A stretch of 61,544 nucleotides of DNA. Origin: an uncultured Oscillospiraceae bacterium. GTDB lineage: Bacteria > Bacillota > Clostridia > Oscillospirales > Oscillospiraceae. Positions within the stretch are counted from its first letter, which is position 1; the number at the start of each line of letters is the position of its first letter. The notes beneath the pieces are model-generated. The model worked only from the letters and a program-made list of their open reading frames with translations. It was not told the DNA's origin and did no database searches. Of this stretch, positions 24,171 through 32,811 are shown in pieces. A program made the position numbers and the translations under genes. Location: the NCBI GenBank assembly GCA_934590325.1, contig CAKTOW010000012.1, positions 1-61,544 on the forward strand. The letters are read 5' to 3'.

Positions 24171-25979
24171 ATGACTTTTGATTTCAAAAACGGCAGCTAT
24201 ACCGACCCCGCGGGGCATACCACCCTGGACCCCACCGTCTACAAGGACTGGCAGATCGGCGCGGCGGCGGAGCAGGCGCTCCCGGATGTGGAGTGGTTTC
24301 GTGAGAAGCTGGGCCTGCTGCCCTCCGAGGTGCTGCCCCACGGCAGGACGCCGAAGCTGGACTTCCTGCGCATCATGGAGCGCCTGAAGGACCGCCCCGA
24401 CGGCAAATATATCGAGGTCACGGCCATCACCCCCACCCCCTTGGGGGAGGGTAAGTCCACCACGTCTCTGGGACTCATCCAGGGGCTGGGACGTCTGGGC
24501 GTCAATGTGGGCGGCTGCCTGCGCCAGCCCTCTGGCGGCCCCACCATGAACGTCAAGGGCACCGCCGCCGGCGGCGGCAACGCCCTGCTGATACCCATGA
24601 CCGAGTTCTCCCTGGGCCTGACCGGCGACATCAACGACATCATGAACGCACACAACCTGGCTATGACCGCCCTGAACGCCCGCATGCAGCACGAGCGCAA
24701 CTATGACGACGAGACCCTGGCCAAGCGCGGCCTGCGCCGTCTGGACATCGACCCGGCGCGGGTGCAGTGGAGCTTCGTACTGGACTTCTGTTGCCAGGCG
24801 CTGCGGAAAATGCATATCGGCGGCGACGGAAAGATGGATGGCTATCCCATGGACACCTGTGCCAACATAGCCGTCAGCTCCGAACTGATGGCCATCCTTT
24901 CCGTGGCCCGCGATCTGAAGGACCTCCGTGAGCGCATCGGCAGCATCGTTCTGGCCTATGACAAGCAGGGGAGGCCCGTCACCACCGAGGACCTGGAGGT
25001 GGCCGGCGCCATGACCGCCTGGATGCGCAACACCATAAACCCCACCCTCTGCTACACCGTGGAGCACCAGCCCGTGCTGGTACACGCCGGGCCCTTTGCC
25101 AATATCGCCATCGGCCAGTCCTCCGTCATCGGCGACCGCCTGGGGCTGAAGCTGTTCGACTATCATGTTACCGAGTCCGGCTTTGCCGCCGACATCGGCT
25201 TTGAGAAATTCTGGAACGTCAAGTGCCGCCTGTCCGGGCTGAAGCCCGATGTCTCCGTGCTGGTGGCCACCGTCCGCGCCCTGAAGATGCACGGCGGCGG
25301 CCCGGAGGTCACCCCTGGCCGCCCGCTGCCGGAGGCCTATACGCAGGAGGATCTCGCCCTGCTGGAGAAGGGCTGCGCGAATCTGCTCCACCACGCGGAG
25401 ACCATCCGCAAGTCCGGCGTCACCCCCGTGGTCTGCATCAATAAGTTCTACACCGACACCGACGCCGAGCTGGCGCTGGTGCGCCGCGTCTGCGCGGCGC
25501 ACGGCCTGCGCTGCGCCGTGTCCGACCACTGGCGCTACGGCGGCGCGGGAGCCGAAGAGCTGGCCCGGGAGGTCATGGCCGCCTGTGACGAGCCCTCAGG
25601 CCTGGACTTCCTCTATCCTGACGACATGCCCCTGCGCCAGCGGGTGGAGCGCATCGCCCGGGAGGTCTACGGTGCCGACGGTGTGGACTGGTCGCCCCTG
25701 GCCCTGGAGAAGGCGGAGCGCTTCGAGTCCGACCCCAAGTACGTCGACTACTGCACCATGATGGTCAAGACCCATCTGTCCCTGTCCCATGACCCCACCC
25801 TGAAGGGGGTGCCCACCGGCTGGCGGCTGCCGGTACGCGATGTACTGGAGTACAGCGGCGCCCGGTTCCTGTGCCCCGTGGCGGGCAGCATCTCCATGAT
25901 GCCCGGCACAGGCTCCGACCCGGCGTACCGCCGTGTGGACGTGGACACCGCCACCGGCGAGGTCCGCGGCCTGTTCTGA
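24171..25979 (+). CDS. fhs: Formate-tetrahydrofolate ligase, apparently complete but with a long N-terminal segment
   Basis: A 602-residue enzyme making 10-formyl-THF from formate, ATP and [23 protein letters not shown] (about residues 85-104) is the P-loop. [17 protein letters not shown] and [18 protein letters not shown] are highly conserved. [31 protein letters not shown] and the C-terminal [12 protein letters not shown] complete the family pattern. The length is near the usual 555-630. SD AGGAGG precedes ATG. It is the first gene of a C1 operon with fchA, folD and a formate transporter. Confidence 0.96.
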   Translation: MTFDFKNGSYTDPAGHTTLDPTVYKDWQIGAAAEQALPDVEWFREKLGLLPSEVLPHGRTPKLDFLRIMERLKDRPDGKYIEVTAITPTPLGEGKSTTSLGLIQGLGRLGVNVGGCLRQPSGGPTMNVKGTAAGGGNALLIPMTEFSLGLTGDINDIMNAHNLAMTALNARMQHERNYDDETLAKRGLRRLDIDPARVQWSFVLDFCCQALRKMHIGGDGKMDGYPMDTCANIAVSSELMAILSVARDLKDLRERIGSIVLAYDKQGRPVTTEDLEVAGAMTAWMRNTINPTLCYTVEHQPVLVHAGPFANIAIGQSSVIGDRLGLKLFDYHVTESGFAADIGFEKFWNVKCRLSGLKPDVSVLVATVRALKMHGGGPEVTPGRPLPEAYTQEDLALLEKGCANLLHHAETIRKSGVTPVVCINKFYTDTDAELALVRRVCAAHGLRCAVSDHWRYGGAGAEELAREVMAACDEPSGLDFLYPDDMPLRQRVERIAREVYGADGVDWSPLALEKAERFESDPKYVDYCTMMVKTHLSLSHDPTLKGVPTGWRLPVRDVLEYSGARFLCPVAGSISMMPGTGSDPAYRRVDVDTATGEVRGLF

Positions 25980-25989
25980 GGAGGGGGCC

Positions 25990-26607
25990 ATGGACGATAC
26001 CAACAAGACCTGCCGCGCATTTCTGAACGACCTGTCCTCCGCATCGCCCGCTCCCGGCGGCGGCGGAGCCGCCGCCCTCTGCGGCGCCGTCGGTGCGGCG
26101 CTCTGCGGCATGGTGGCCAGTCTGACCACCGGGAAAAAGACCTACGCCGCGGTGGAGGATGAGATACAGCAGCTGCTATCAAGCACGAAGGCTTTGCAGG
26201 AAGAATTGCTGGACCAGGTCTCCGCCGATGCGGAGGGCTTCCTGCCCCTCAGCCGCGCCTACGCCATCCCCAGGGACGACCCGGCCCGGCCCACGGCGCT
26301 GCAGGCCGCGTCTGTGACCGCCTGCGCCGCGCCGCTGCGCATCATGGGGCTGTGCGTGGACGCCCTGTCCGCTGCCGGACGTCTGGCCGACATCGGCTCC
26401 CGCCTGGCGGTGTCCGACGCGGGCTGCGCCGCCGCCATTCTCCGCGGTGCGCTGGAGGCCGCGTCCCTGAACGTGCTGGTCAACACGAAGACCATGACCG
26501 ACCCCGTGGCGGCGGAGGAGCTGAACCGCCGCTGCCTTGCCCTGCTGGCGCAAGGTACCGCGGAGGGCGACCGGATATTCCGCACCGTCCGCGACCGACT
26601 GATCTGA
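25990..26607 (+). CDS. fchA: Cyclodeaminase/cyclohydrolase family protein
   Basis: A 205-residue all-helical protein of the FTCD C-domain family, which includes methenyl-THF cyclohydrolase FchA. PAPGGGGAAALCGAVGAALC is the Gly-rich THF-binding loop. DAEGFLPLSRAYAIP and DIGSRLAVSDAGCAAAILRG contain conserved polar residues. It lies 10 bases after fhs and 19 before folD. With FolD also present, it may work as methenyl-THF cyclohydrolase or formimidoyl-THF cyclodeaminase; the sequence does not decide. Confidence 0.85.
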   Translation: MDDTNKTCRAFLNDLSSASPAPGGGGAAALCGAVGAALCGMVASLTTGKKTYAAVEDEIQQLLSSTKALQEELLDQVSADAEGFLPLSRAYAIPRDDPARPTALQAASVTACAAPLRIMGLCVDALSAAGRLADIGSRLAVSDAGCAAAILRGALEAASLNVLVNTKTMTDPVAAEELNRRCLALLAQGTAEGDRIFRTVRDRLI

Positions 26608-26626
26608 CGAAAAGGAGGGACGTGCC

Positions 26627-27493
26627 ATGGCCGTTCTGCTTACCGGAAAGCCTGTGGCGGACGCGCTGTCCGCCGATACCCGCCGCCGTGCGGAGGCTCT
26701 GTGCCAACGCGGCGTACAGCCCAAGCTGGCCATTCTCCGCTGCGGCGACAACGAGGCCGACGGCGCGTACATACGCGGCGCGCAGAAGCGCGGCGCACTG
26801 TGCGGCGTGACCGTGGAGCTGTGCACCTTGCCCGCCGATGTCTCCGCCGCGCGTCTGGCCGATGCCATCGACGAGGTGAACGGCGATGCCGCCGTCCACG
26901 GCTGTCTGCTGCTGCGCCCGCTGCCGTCTCATCTGAGGGCGGACGAACCCGCCCTCTGCGCCCGCTTGTCCCCGGATAAGGACGTGGATGGCATGACCCC
27001 CGCCAGCGCCGCCGCCGTGTTCACCGGTCAGGGCCGGGGCTTCGCACCCTGCACGGCGCAGGCCTGCATGGAGATCCTGCACTACTACGATATTGACCCC
27101 GCCGGCGAACATGCCGTGGTCGTGGGCCGCTCCCCGGTGGTGGGACGCCCGGTGTCCATGCTGCTCCTGCGGGAGAACGCCACCGTCACCGTCTGCCACA
27201 CCGGGACGCCGGACACGGCGGCTCTGACACGTCAGGCGGACATTATCATCACCGCCGCCGGGGTCATGAACAGCCTTACTGCCGCCCATGTCCGTCCCGG
27301 ACAGACGGTGCTGGACGTGTCCATGAACTGGAACGGCGCCACCTTCTGCGGCGATGCCGACCTTCCTGCGGTGGAGCCTGTCGTCGACGCCGTTACACCC
27401 GTACCCGGCGGCGTGGGCGCCGTTACCTCGTCGGTGCTGATGGCCCACACCGTCCGCGCGGCGGAGCACCTCAGCGGGGAGGTGTGCCTGTGA
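26627..27493 (+). CDS. folD: Methylene-THF dehydrogenase / methenyl-THF cyclohydrolase
   Basis: A 288-residue FolD. KLAILRCGDNEADGAYIRGA (the family's YxxxK region is altered to YIRGAQK) and GCLLLRPLPSHL lie in the catalytic domain. PDKDVDGMTPASAAAVFTGQ is the substrate motif. VVVGRSPVVGRPVSMLLL is the nucleotide-binding domain, followed by IIITAAGVMN and PVPGGVGAVTSSVL. It interconverts methylene-, methenyl- and formyl-THF. Its stop overlaps the GTG start of the transporter gene. Confidence 0.94.
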   Translation: MAVLLTGKPVADALSADTRRRAEALCQRGVQPKLAILRCGDNEADGAYIRGAQKRGALCGVTVELCTLPADVSAARLADAIDEVNGDAAVHGCLLLRPLPSHLRADEPALCARLSPDKDVDGMTPASAAAVFTGQGRGFAPCTAQACMEILHYYDIDPAGEHAVVVGRSPVVGRPVSMLLLRENATVTVCHTGTPDTAALTRQADIIITAAGVMNSLTAAHVRPGQTVLDVSMNWNGATFCGDADLPAVEPVVDAVTPVPGGVGAVTSSVLMAHTVRAAEHLSGEVCL

Positions 27494-28308
27494 ATCTGTT
27501 CACCCCCGCCGAAACGGTGGCCAACTATGCCGCTGCCGGCGTGGCCAAGACCCGGCAGACCGGCCTTAGGCTCCTGCTGCTGGGCATCGCCGCCGGCCTG
27601 ATGATCGGCTTTCCCGTCTGCGTCACAAATATGGCCACCTATACCGTCGCCAATGCCAGCGCGGTGCGTATCATCTCCGGCGTGCTGTTCGCCTTCGGCT
27701 TGGGCGTGGTGGTGCTCACCGGGGCCGAGTTGTTCACCGGCAATACCCTCATCGTTATCAGTCTGCTGGACAAGCGCGTGCGCCTGACCGCCATGCTGCG
27801 CAACTGGTGCATCGTGTACCTGGGCAATTTCCTGGGCGCGCTGGCGCTGTCCGCCGTCTGCGCCCGCTTTGGCTGGCTGTGGGCGGGGGAGGGCGGCCTT
27901 GCGGCCTATACCCTCCGTCTGGCCCTGAGCAAGATGTCCATGCCCTTCGGCAACGCTTTCTTCATGGGCGTTCTGTGCAATATCCTGGTCACCATCGCCG
28001 TGCTGGTCAGCCTGTCCGGTAAGGACGTCACCGGCCGCATGCTGGGCGCCTGGGCGCCGGTCATGTTCTTTGTGGTGGCGGGATTCAGCCACTCCATTGC
28101 CGACATGACCTACTGCGTGCTGGGACTTTTCGGCAAGTCCGTGCCCGCCTATGCCGCCGCGGCACAGGCCGCCGGCGTGGACGTGTCCGCCCTGACCTGG
28201 GGGCGCTATTTCCTGGGCAATATGCTCCCTGTCACCCTGGGCAACATCGTGGGCGGCCTGCTGGTGGGCGGCACCGCCTGGTACTGCTATATGTACAAGA
28301 AAGGATAA
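27490..28308 (+). CDS. Formate/nitrite transporter family channel (FocA-like)
   Basis: A 272-residue FNT-family protein with six membrane helices. GAELFTGNTLIVISLLDKRV carries the first conserved repeat motif. KMSMPFGNAFFMGVLCNILV and AGFSHSIADMTYCVLGLF (with the central His) carry others. GTG start 27490 follows GGGGAGG with 7-base spacing and overlaps the folD stop. Being in the fhs-fchA-folD operon, it most likely moves formate, the substrate of Fhs, across the membrane. Confidence 0.9.
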   Translation: MNLFTPAETVANYAAAGVAKTRQTGLRLLLLGIAAGLMIGFPVCVTNMATYTVANASAVRIISGVLFAFGLGVVVLTGAELFTGNTLIVISLLDKRVRLTAMLRNWCIVYLGNFLGALALSAVCARFGWLWAGEGGLAAYTLRLALSKMSMPFGNAFFMGVLCNILVTIAVLVSLSGKDVTGRMLGAWAPVMFFVVAGFSHSIADMTYCVLGLFGKSVPAYAAAAQAAGVDVSALTWGRYFLGNMLPVTLGNIVGGLLVGGTAWYCYMYKKG

Positions 28309-28317
28309 ACTTCTGCC

Positions 28318-29046
28318 ATGAATATGTTCCTGACGCTGGCTTACCTGTTCTTCATCGGCTCCACCCTGGGCTGGGTGGCGGAGCTGCTGTACCGCCGCTT
28401 TCTCTCCGGCGCCAACCCGGAGCGTAAATGGATAAACCCCGGTTTCTGCGTGGGTCCCTACGTGCCCCTGTACGGCTCCGGCCTGTGTATCCTCTATCTG
28501 CTGGCCTCCCTGGGCGAGAAGAACGGCGTGGACACAGCGGGGGAGAAGCTCCTGCTGTTTCTGGGCATGGCGCTGAGCATGACCGCCATCGAGTACATCG
28601 CCGGTATCGTATCCCTGAAGTTCATGAAGGTCAGGCTGTGGGACTACAGCAAGCAGTGGGGCAACATCCAGGGCCTGATCTGCCCGGCGTTCTCCGCCCT
28701 GTGGGCGGCGGTCAGCGCCGTGTATTACTTCTGCGTCCACCCCTATATTCTGGACGCGCTGGACTGGCTGTCCCGCAACCTGGCGTTCTCCTTCGTCATC
28801 GGCTTTTTCTTCGGCGTGTTCACCATCGACCTGGTCTACTCCGCCAAGCTGCTCTCCCGCATCCGCAAGTTCGCCGATGAGCACGACGTGGTCATCAAGG
28901 TGGAGAACCTCAAGTCCCACATCCGCCACCGTCAGGACGAGCTCCGGGAGAAGCACAACTTCCTCTTTGCCTATCGCTCCCACAGCGAGCTGCTGGAGCA
29001 CCTGCGTGAAGCCCAGGAGACCTGGGAACAGCGGCACAGCAAGTAA
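28318..29046 (+). CDS. Putative ABC transporter permease-like membrane protein (CmpB family)
   Basis: A 242-residue protein with about five membrane helices and a charged coiled C-terminal tail (LLSRIRKFADEHDVVIKVEN onward). IGSTLGWVAELLYRRF and INPGFCVGPYVPLYGSG are typical of the PF06541 (ABC_trans_CmpB) family, whose function is not established. It starts 9 bases after the formate transporter and is probably the last gene of the C1 operon or shares it with the next flavoprotein. Confidence 0.8.
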   Translation: MNMFLTLAYLFFIGSTLGWVAELLYRRFLSGANPERKWINPGFCVGPYVPLYGSGLCILYLLASLGEKNGVDTAGEKLLLFLGMALSMTAIEYIAGIVSLKFMKVRLWDYSKQWGNIQGLICPAFSALWAAVSAVYYFCVHPYILDALDWLSRNLAFSFVIGFFFGVFTIDLVYSAKLLSRIRKFADEHDVVIKVENLKSHIRHRQDELREKHNFLFAYRSHSELLEHLREAQETWEQRHSK

Positions 29047-29069
29047 ATATACTTTGCAGGAGGAACGCC

Positions 29070-29651
29070 ATGCACATGACCGTTTTCTTCGCCAGCCCGC
29101 GGGGCGAACACAGCAACACCCGGGCGCTTCTGGACCCGTTTCTGGATACCTGGCGCGCCGCCGGACACACCGCCGAGGAGTTCTCCCTCTACGACCTGCA
29201 TATCGAGCCCTGCCGCGCCTGCCGCGGCTGCCAGCAGGACTGGGAGCGCCCCGCCTGCGTCATAGCCGACGATATGACGCCCCTGTTTGACGCCGTCCTC
29301 CGCAGCGACATCCTGCTGCTGGCCGCGCCCATCCACTCCTGGTTCTGCCCCGCGCCTATGAAGGCCGCGCTGGACCGCCTGGTCTACGCCATGGACAAGT
29401 ACTACGGCGACCGAGGCAAGGGGCCGTCCCTGCTGTCCGGCAAGTCTATGGCCATCCTGACCACCTGCGGCTACCGCCCGGAAAAGGGCGCCGACCTGTT
29501 CATCGAAGGTATGCGCCGCTGGTGCAGGCACACGGATATGCGTTTCCTGGGTGCGCTGGCTGAACGCCATTTGGGCTACGCCCATCCCTTCATGGACGGG
29601 GAAAAGGCCGCCCATGCCAGAGCCTTTGCCGAGCAGCTGATGCAAGCGTAA
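29070..29651 (+). CDS. NADPH-dependent FMN reductase-type flavoprotein
   Basis: A 193-residue flavodoxin-fold protein. VFFASPRGEHSNTRALL is the FMN phosphate loop, LLLAAPIHSWFCPAPMKAAL the flavin-ring loop, and PCRACRGCQ a CxxCxxC motif seen in iron-sulfur flavoprotein relatives (here short of a full Fe-S set). The start follows AGGAGG by 6 bases. It is likely a quinone, flavin or xenobiotic reductase. It is the final gene before a strong terminator. Confidence 0.82.
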   Translation: MHMTVFFASPRGEHSNTRALLDPFLDTWRAAGHTAEEFSLYDLHIEPCRACRGCQQDWERPACVIADDMTPLFDAVLRSDILLLAAPIHSWFCPAPMKAALDRLVYAMDKYYGDRGKGPSLLSGKSMAILTTCGYRPEKGADLFIEGMRRWCRHTDMRFLGALAERHLGYAHPFMDGEKAAHARAFAEQLMQA

Positions 29652-29688
29652 AAAAAGACCTTCGGGCCCACGGGCCCGAAGGTCTTTT
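29652..29688. terminator. Bidirectional intrinsic terminator
   Basis: A perfect stem of 16-17 bp (AAAAGACCTTCGGGCCC region, two-base loop at 29670-29671) with A and T tails, between the convergent flavoprotein (+) and SDR (-) genes. Confidence 0.94.
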
Positions 29689-29697
29689 TATTTGTCG

Positions 29698-30471
29698 TCA
29701 GTGCAGGCCCTGCTGCTTCATCCATACGTCCATGACCACGCTGTGGGGGAGTATCTTCGTCAGGCCCGCCTGCGCCCGGGCCACGAACCCGTACTTGCAT
29801 ACGTCCTTGCCCCGTTTGGCGTCACGCCAGGTGCGCTTCACGATGTCGTCCGGGTCGTACATGGCCGCGTACTTCTTCACGATGGGTTCCTCGCCGGCCT
29901 TGATGGCCCTGTCGAAGAACGCCGTCTTTGTCCAGAACGGGCACACCGCCATGACGCCGATGCCCCGGCCCTTCAGTTCGCGGTTCAGCGCCCGGCTGAA
30001 GCTCAGCACGAAGGCTTTCGTGGCGCCGTAGATGTCGATGTAGGGGATGGGCTGGAACGCCGCCACCGAGGCGATGTTGATGATCTGCCCGCCGCAGGGC
30101 ATGTAGGGCGCAGTGATCTGGCACATGGCCACCACCGCCTGGCAGTTCAGGTCGGTCATATTCAGGTTCACCGCCAGGGGCGTGTCCAGCACGGCGCTGA
30201 ACTTGCCGTAACCGCTGCAGTTCATCAGCAGACCGACCTCCACCGGCTCCTCCGCCAGCGCCGCTGCGTATACGTCGAAGCTGCTCCGGTCAGTGAGGTC
30301 CAGCGCCAGCGGCCGGACGGGGAAGGGGACGGTCTCACGTAGTGCCTCCAGCTGCTCCCTGTGCCGCGCGATGACCCACACCTCGTCAAAGGTGCCGTAC
30401 ACATCCACCGTTTCCGCGAACCGCTTGCCCATGCCGCTGGACGCACCGGTGATGACCGCGATCTTCTTCAT
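29698..30471 (-). CDS. Short-chain dehydrogenase/reductase
   Basis: A 257-residue classical SDR. TGASSGMGKRFAE is the NAD(P)-binding TGxxxGxG. MNCSGYGKF replaces the usual NNAG. INIASVAAFQPIPYIDIYGATKAF contains the catalytic Ser, Tyr and Lys. The adjacent IclR gene lies upstream on the same strand, 12 bases apart. The substrate is unknown; the proteins closest in style are annotated as oxidoreductases of ketones or steroids, which cannot be refined here. Confidence 0.9.
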   Translation of the reverse strand: MKKIAVITGASSGMGKRFAETVDVYGTFDEVWVIARHREQLEALRETVPFPVRPLALDLTDRSSFDVYAAALAEEPVEVGLLMNCSGYGKFSAVLDTPLAVNLNMTDLNCQAVVAMCQITAPYMPCGGQIINIASVAAFQPIPYIDIYGATKAFVLSFSRALNRELKGRGIGVMAVCPFWTKTAFFDRAIKAGEEPIVKKYAAMYDPDDIVKRTWRDAKRGKDVCKYGFVARAQAGLTKILPHSVVMDVWMKQQGLH

Positions 30472-30483
30472 ACCCTGTCCTCC

Positions 30484-31245
30484 TTATCTGTATCCCAAGG
30501 CCGCGGAGATCATCCCCGCTGTGGCCTTTACCTGTTCGATGGCCTGTGCGAACGACTCGCTCCGCACGCTGCGGAACATACCGATGACGCCCACGGTGTA
30601 TGCCACCCGGTGCTCCACCGTGAACACCGGTGCGGAGATGGAGCGCAGTCCGATGCGGTATTCGCCGTTTTCAATGGCGTAGCCCTGCTCACGGCAGTGC
30701 GAGGCCTCCAGCAGCAGCGCGTTCACATCCGTGATGGTGTGGGGCGTGAAGGGCGCCAGCGCCTGTTTTTGCAGTAGCTTCCGCGCTTCACTGTCCGTCA
30801 TGTGCGCCAGGAATACCTTTCCCTGGGACGTGCAGTGCAGCGGCAGACGCGCGCCGGTATCCGACACGATGCGCAGGCTGTCCCGCGCCTCCACCTGGTC
30901 CAGGGTGATGACATTCTCACCCTGCCGTATGGACAGCATCACTGACGCGCCGGTCTGCTGCGACAGGTGCTCCATGTACGGGCGGGCCACCTGCGAGATG
31001 TCCCACGACCGCTCTACCTGCCGTCCGTACTCGAAAAGCCGCAGCCCCAGCGTGTATTTTCCGTCGGAAGTCTGCGTCACCACGTCGTACTCCCGCATGG
31101 TGCCCAGCAGGCCGAATACGGTGCTTTTTGGATAGCCGCACCGTGCGGCCAGCTCTGTCAGCGACAGGGCGCGGCCCTCACGGCTAAGCTCCTGCAATAT
31201 CTCCATGGCCTTGGCCACGGACAGTATAGTGGTCCCGTCCGCCAT
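30484..31245 (-). CDS. IclR family transcriptional regulator
   Basis: A 253-residue regulator. The winged helix spans about residues 6-65 (LSLTELAARCGYPKSTVFGL, then DGKYTLGLRLFEYG). The C-terminal effector domain contains PLHCTSQGKVFLAHM and QGYAIENGEYRIGLRSISAP. ATG 31245 follows AAGGAGG at 7 bases; the open frame reaches upstream without an SD. It is co-directional with the SDR gene and probably regulates it. Confidence 0.92.
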   Translation of the reverse strand: MADGTTILSVAKAMEILQELSREGRALSLTELAARCGYPKSTVFGLLGTMREYDVVTQTSDGKYTLGLRLFEYGRQVERSWDISQVARPYMEHLSQQTGASVMLSIRQGENVITLDQVEARDSLRIVSDTGARLPLHCTSQGKVFLAHMTDSEARKLLQKQALAPFTPHTITDVNALLLEASHCREQGYAIENGEYRIGLRSISAPVFTVEHRVAYTVGVIGMFRSVRSESFAQAIEQVKATAGMISAALGYR

Positions 31246-31328
31246 GTCCTGCGCCTCCTTCCGCGTACTTGCTGGGTATACTTTATCGCATTTTTTCCCC
31301 AGCGTCAACCGCTTTTACTGCGGGAAAC

Positions 31329-31377
31329 AGACACACAAAAAATGACCGCCCGGAGGGCGGTCATTTTTTGTGTGTCT
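31329..31377. terminator. Long perfect terminator hairpin
   Basis: A 23-bp perfect stem from AGACACACAAAAAATGACCG to its complement, with a GGA loop. It lies after the small membrane protein (-), in the upstream region of the IclR gene. Confidence 0.9.
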
Positions 31378-31381
31378 CCTG

Positions 31382-31606
31382 TTATGCGGCGGCGTGAGCG
31401 TTCTTGCGCTCCTCCTTCATCTCGTGGCTGCGCTCCATCAGCAGTGCGCGGGTGGCGGAGATGGTGAACACCAGCGCCCAACCCAGGGTCAGGTAGTTGG
31501 CCAGCACGCGGATCTCGACGTCAGCAGCCGTCATCAGAAAGGCGGAAGCTACGACCAGGACCAGGGAAACGACGGCGATAGCAACGTGGGTAGAAATGTT
31601 TTTCAT
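31382..31606 (-). CDS. Small two-helix membrane protein, unknown function
   Basis: A 74-residue protein. Two membrane segments (about 7-27 and 36-53) are followed by a charged, helical tail (SHEMKEERKNAH). The SD AAGGAGGATG lies just upstream of ATG. I do not recognise a family. It stands alone between a strong terminator and the LysR gene, divergent from the latter. Confidence 0.65.
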   Translation of the reverse strand: MKNISTHVAIAVVSLVLVVASAFLMTAADVEIRVLANYLTLGWALVFTISATRALLMERSHEMKEERKNAHAAA

Positions 31607-31813
31607 GGTAACATCCTCCTTGAAAAAAATTGTATTTGGTTTATATTTTTTTGGATCTTTCTTGTGCTTTAGTGGATCTGAATTTGGATTTTCTTGTATC
31701 AGGCTCTTGCCTTCCTGTTGATGCTATAGTAGAATATTTCACAGGAAAAGTAAAGCTGTACTTTGTTATAAGGCTTGTAAGAAATACTAACAATAGAAAA
31801 AGGAGGAAAACTC

Positions 31814-32692
31814 ATGGAGACCGCCCGCTGCCGCGCCTTCCTCGCCGCTGCCGAGACAGGCAGCTTTTCCCGCGCTGCCGAAGTTCTGCGCTATACGCCC
31901 TCCGGGGTGAACCAGCTTGTCTCCGCCCTGGAAAAGGAGGTGGGCTTCTCCCTGTTCAGCCGCAGCACGAAGGGCGTGGCGCTCACCGCCAACGGCCAGC
32001 TGCTGCTGCCCGTCATCCGGGAGATCACCCACCAGGAGGACAAGCTATTTGAGCTGTCCGCACAGATGAACGGATTGCTGATAGGTACCGTCACCATCGC
32101 CGCCTATTCCAGCATCGCCACCCACTGGCTGCCCGCTGTCATACGCGCCTTCCAGCAGGATTATCCCCATGTGGAGATCAAGCTGATGGAGGGGATATGG
32201 CAGGAGGTCTCGCAATGGCTGGAGGAGCGGGCCGCGGACATCGGCTTTCTCAGCTATCAGGACAATATGCCCTTTGAGTGGATACCCCTGGCGGAGGACC
32301 CCATGCTGGCGCTGTTGCCCCGCGACCACCCGCTGGCGAAGGCCGACTGCTATCCGCTGCGGAACTGCGCCGACGACAGCTTCATCATGCCCGCCCTGGG
32401 CTGCGACGACGATGTGGAGGCACTCTTTGCCCGCAGCCACGTGCGGCCCAATATCCGCTACACCACCATCGAGAGCTTTTCCGTCATGTCCATGGTGGAG
32501 CAGGGGCTGGGCGTCAGCGTCATGAACAAGCTCATCACCGAAAAGCGTATCTGTGACATCGCCATGATACCCATAGACCCGCCCGCCAGCATCACGCTGG
32601 GCGCGGTGCTGCACTCCCGCGCCGACGCGTCCCCGGCGGTGAAGATGTTCCTGAAGTACGCTGTGCGGATGCTGACGAAAAGCGCGTCCTGA
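31814..32692 (+). CDS. LysR family transcriptional regulator
   Basis: A 292-residue LysR protein. The N-terminal HTH is in residues 1-60 (CRAFLAAAETGSFSRAAEVL, then VNQLVSALEKEVGFSLFSRS). A periplasmic-binding-like effector domain follows from about 90. SD AAGGAGG precedes ATG. It lies just upstream of butyrate kinase in the same direction, and the AGGGTATA sites in the buk promoter make it the first candidate regulator there. Confidence 0.92.
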   Translation: METARCRAFLAAAETGSFSRAAEVLRYTPSGVNQLVSALEKEVGFSLFSRSTKGVALTANGQLLLPVIREITHQEDKLFELSAQMNGLLIGTVTIAAYSSIATHWLPAVIRAFQQDYPHVEIKLMEGIWQEVSQWLEERAADIGFLSYQDNMPFEWIPLAEDPMLALLPRDHPLAKADCYPLRNCADDSFIMPALGCDDDVEALFARSHVRPNIRYTTIESFSVMSMVEQGLGVSVMNKLITEKRICDIAMIPIDPPASITLGAVLHSRADASPAVKMFLKYAVRMLTKSAS

Positions 32693-32707
32693 ACCTATCG
32701 GAAAACC

Positions 32708-32761
32708 TTATACCCTTTCAGCGTTCCCCGCTTGCGGACAGCGCACCAGATAGGGTATACT
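32708..32761 (+). promoter_or_regulatory. buk promoter flanked by TATACCCT/AGGGTATA inverted repeat
   Basis: TATACCCT (32709-32716) and AGGGTATA (32752-32759) are perfect 8-bp inverted arms 35 bases apart. The right arm overlaps a -10 TATACT (32756), with TTGCGG (32732) as a poor -35. The same AGGGTATA occurs at 42878-42885 before the Vor operon. It is a possible LysR-type site. Confidence 0.5.
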
Positions 32762-32811
32762 TACTTTAAATAATAAAAGGGAAGGAGTGCCCCTACGGGG
32801 CGACGAAACCT

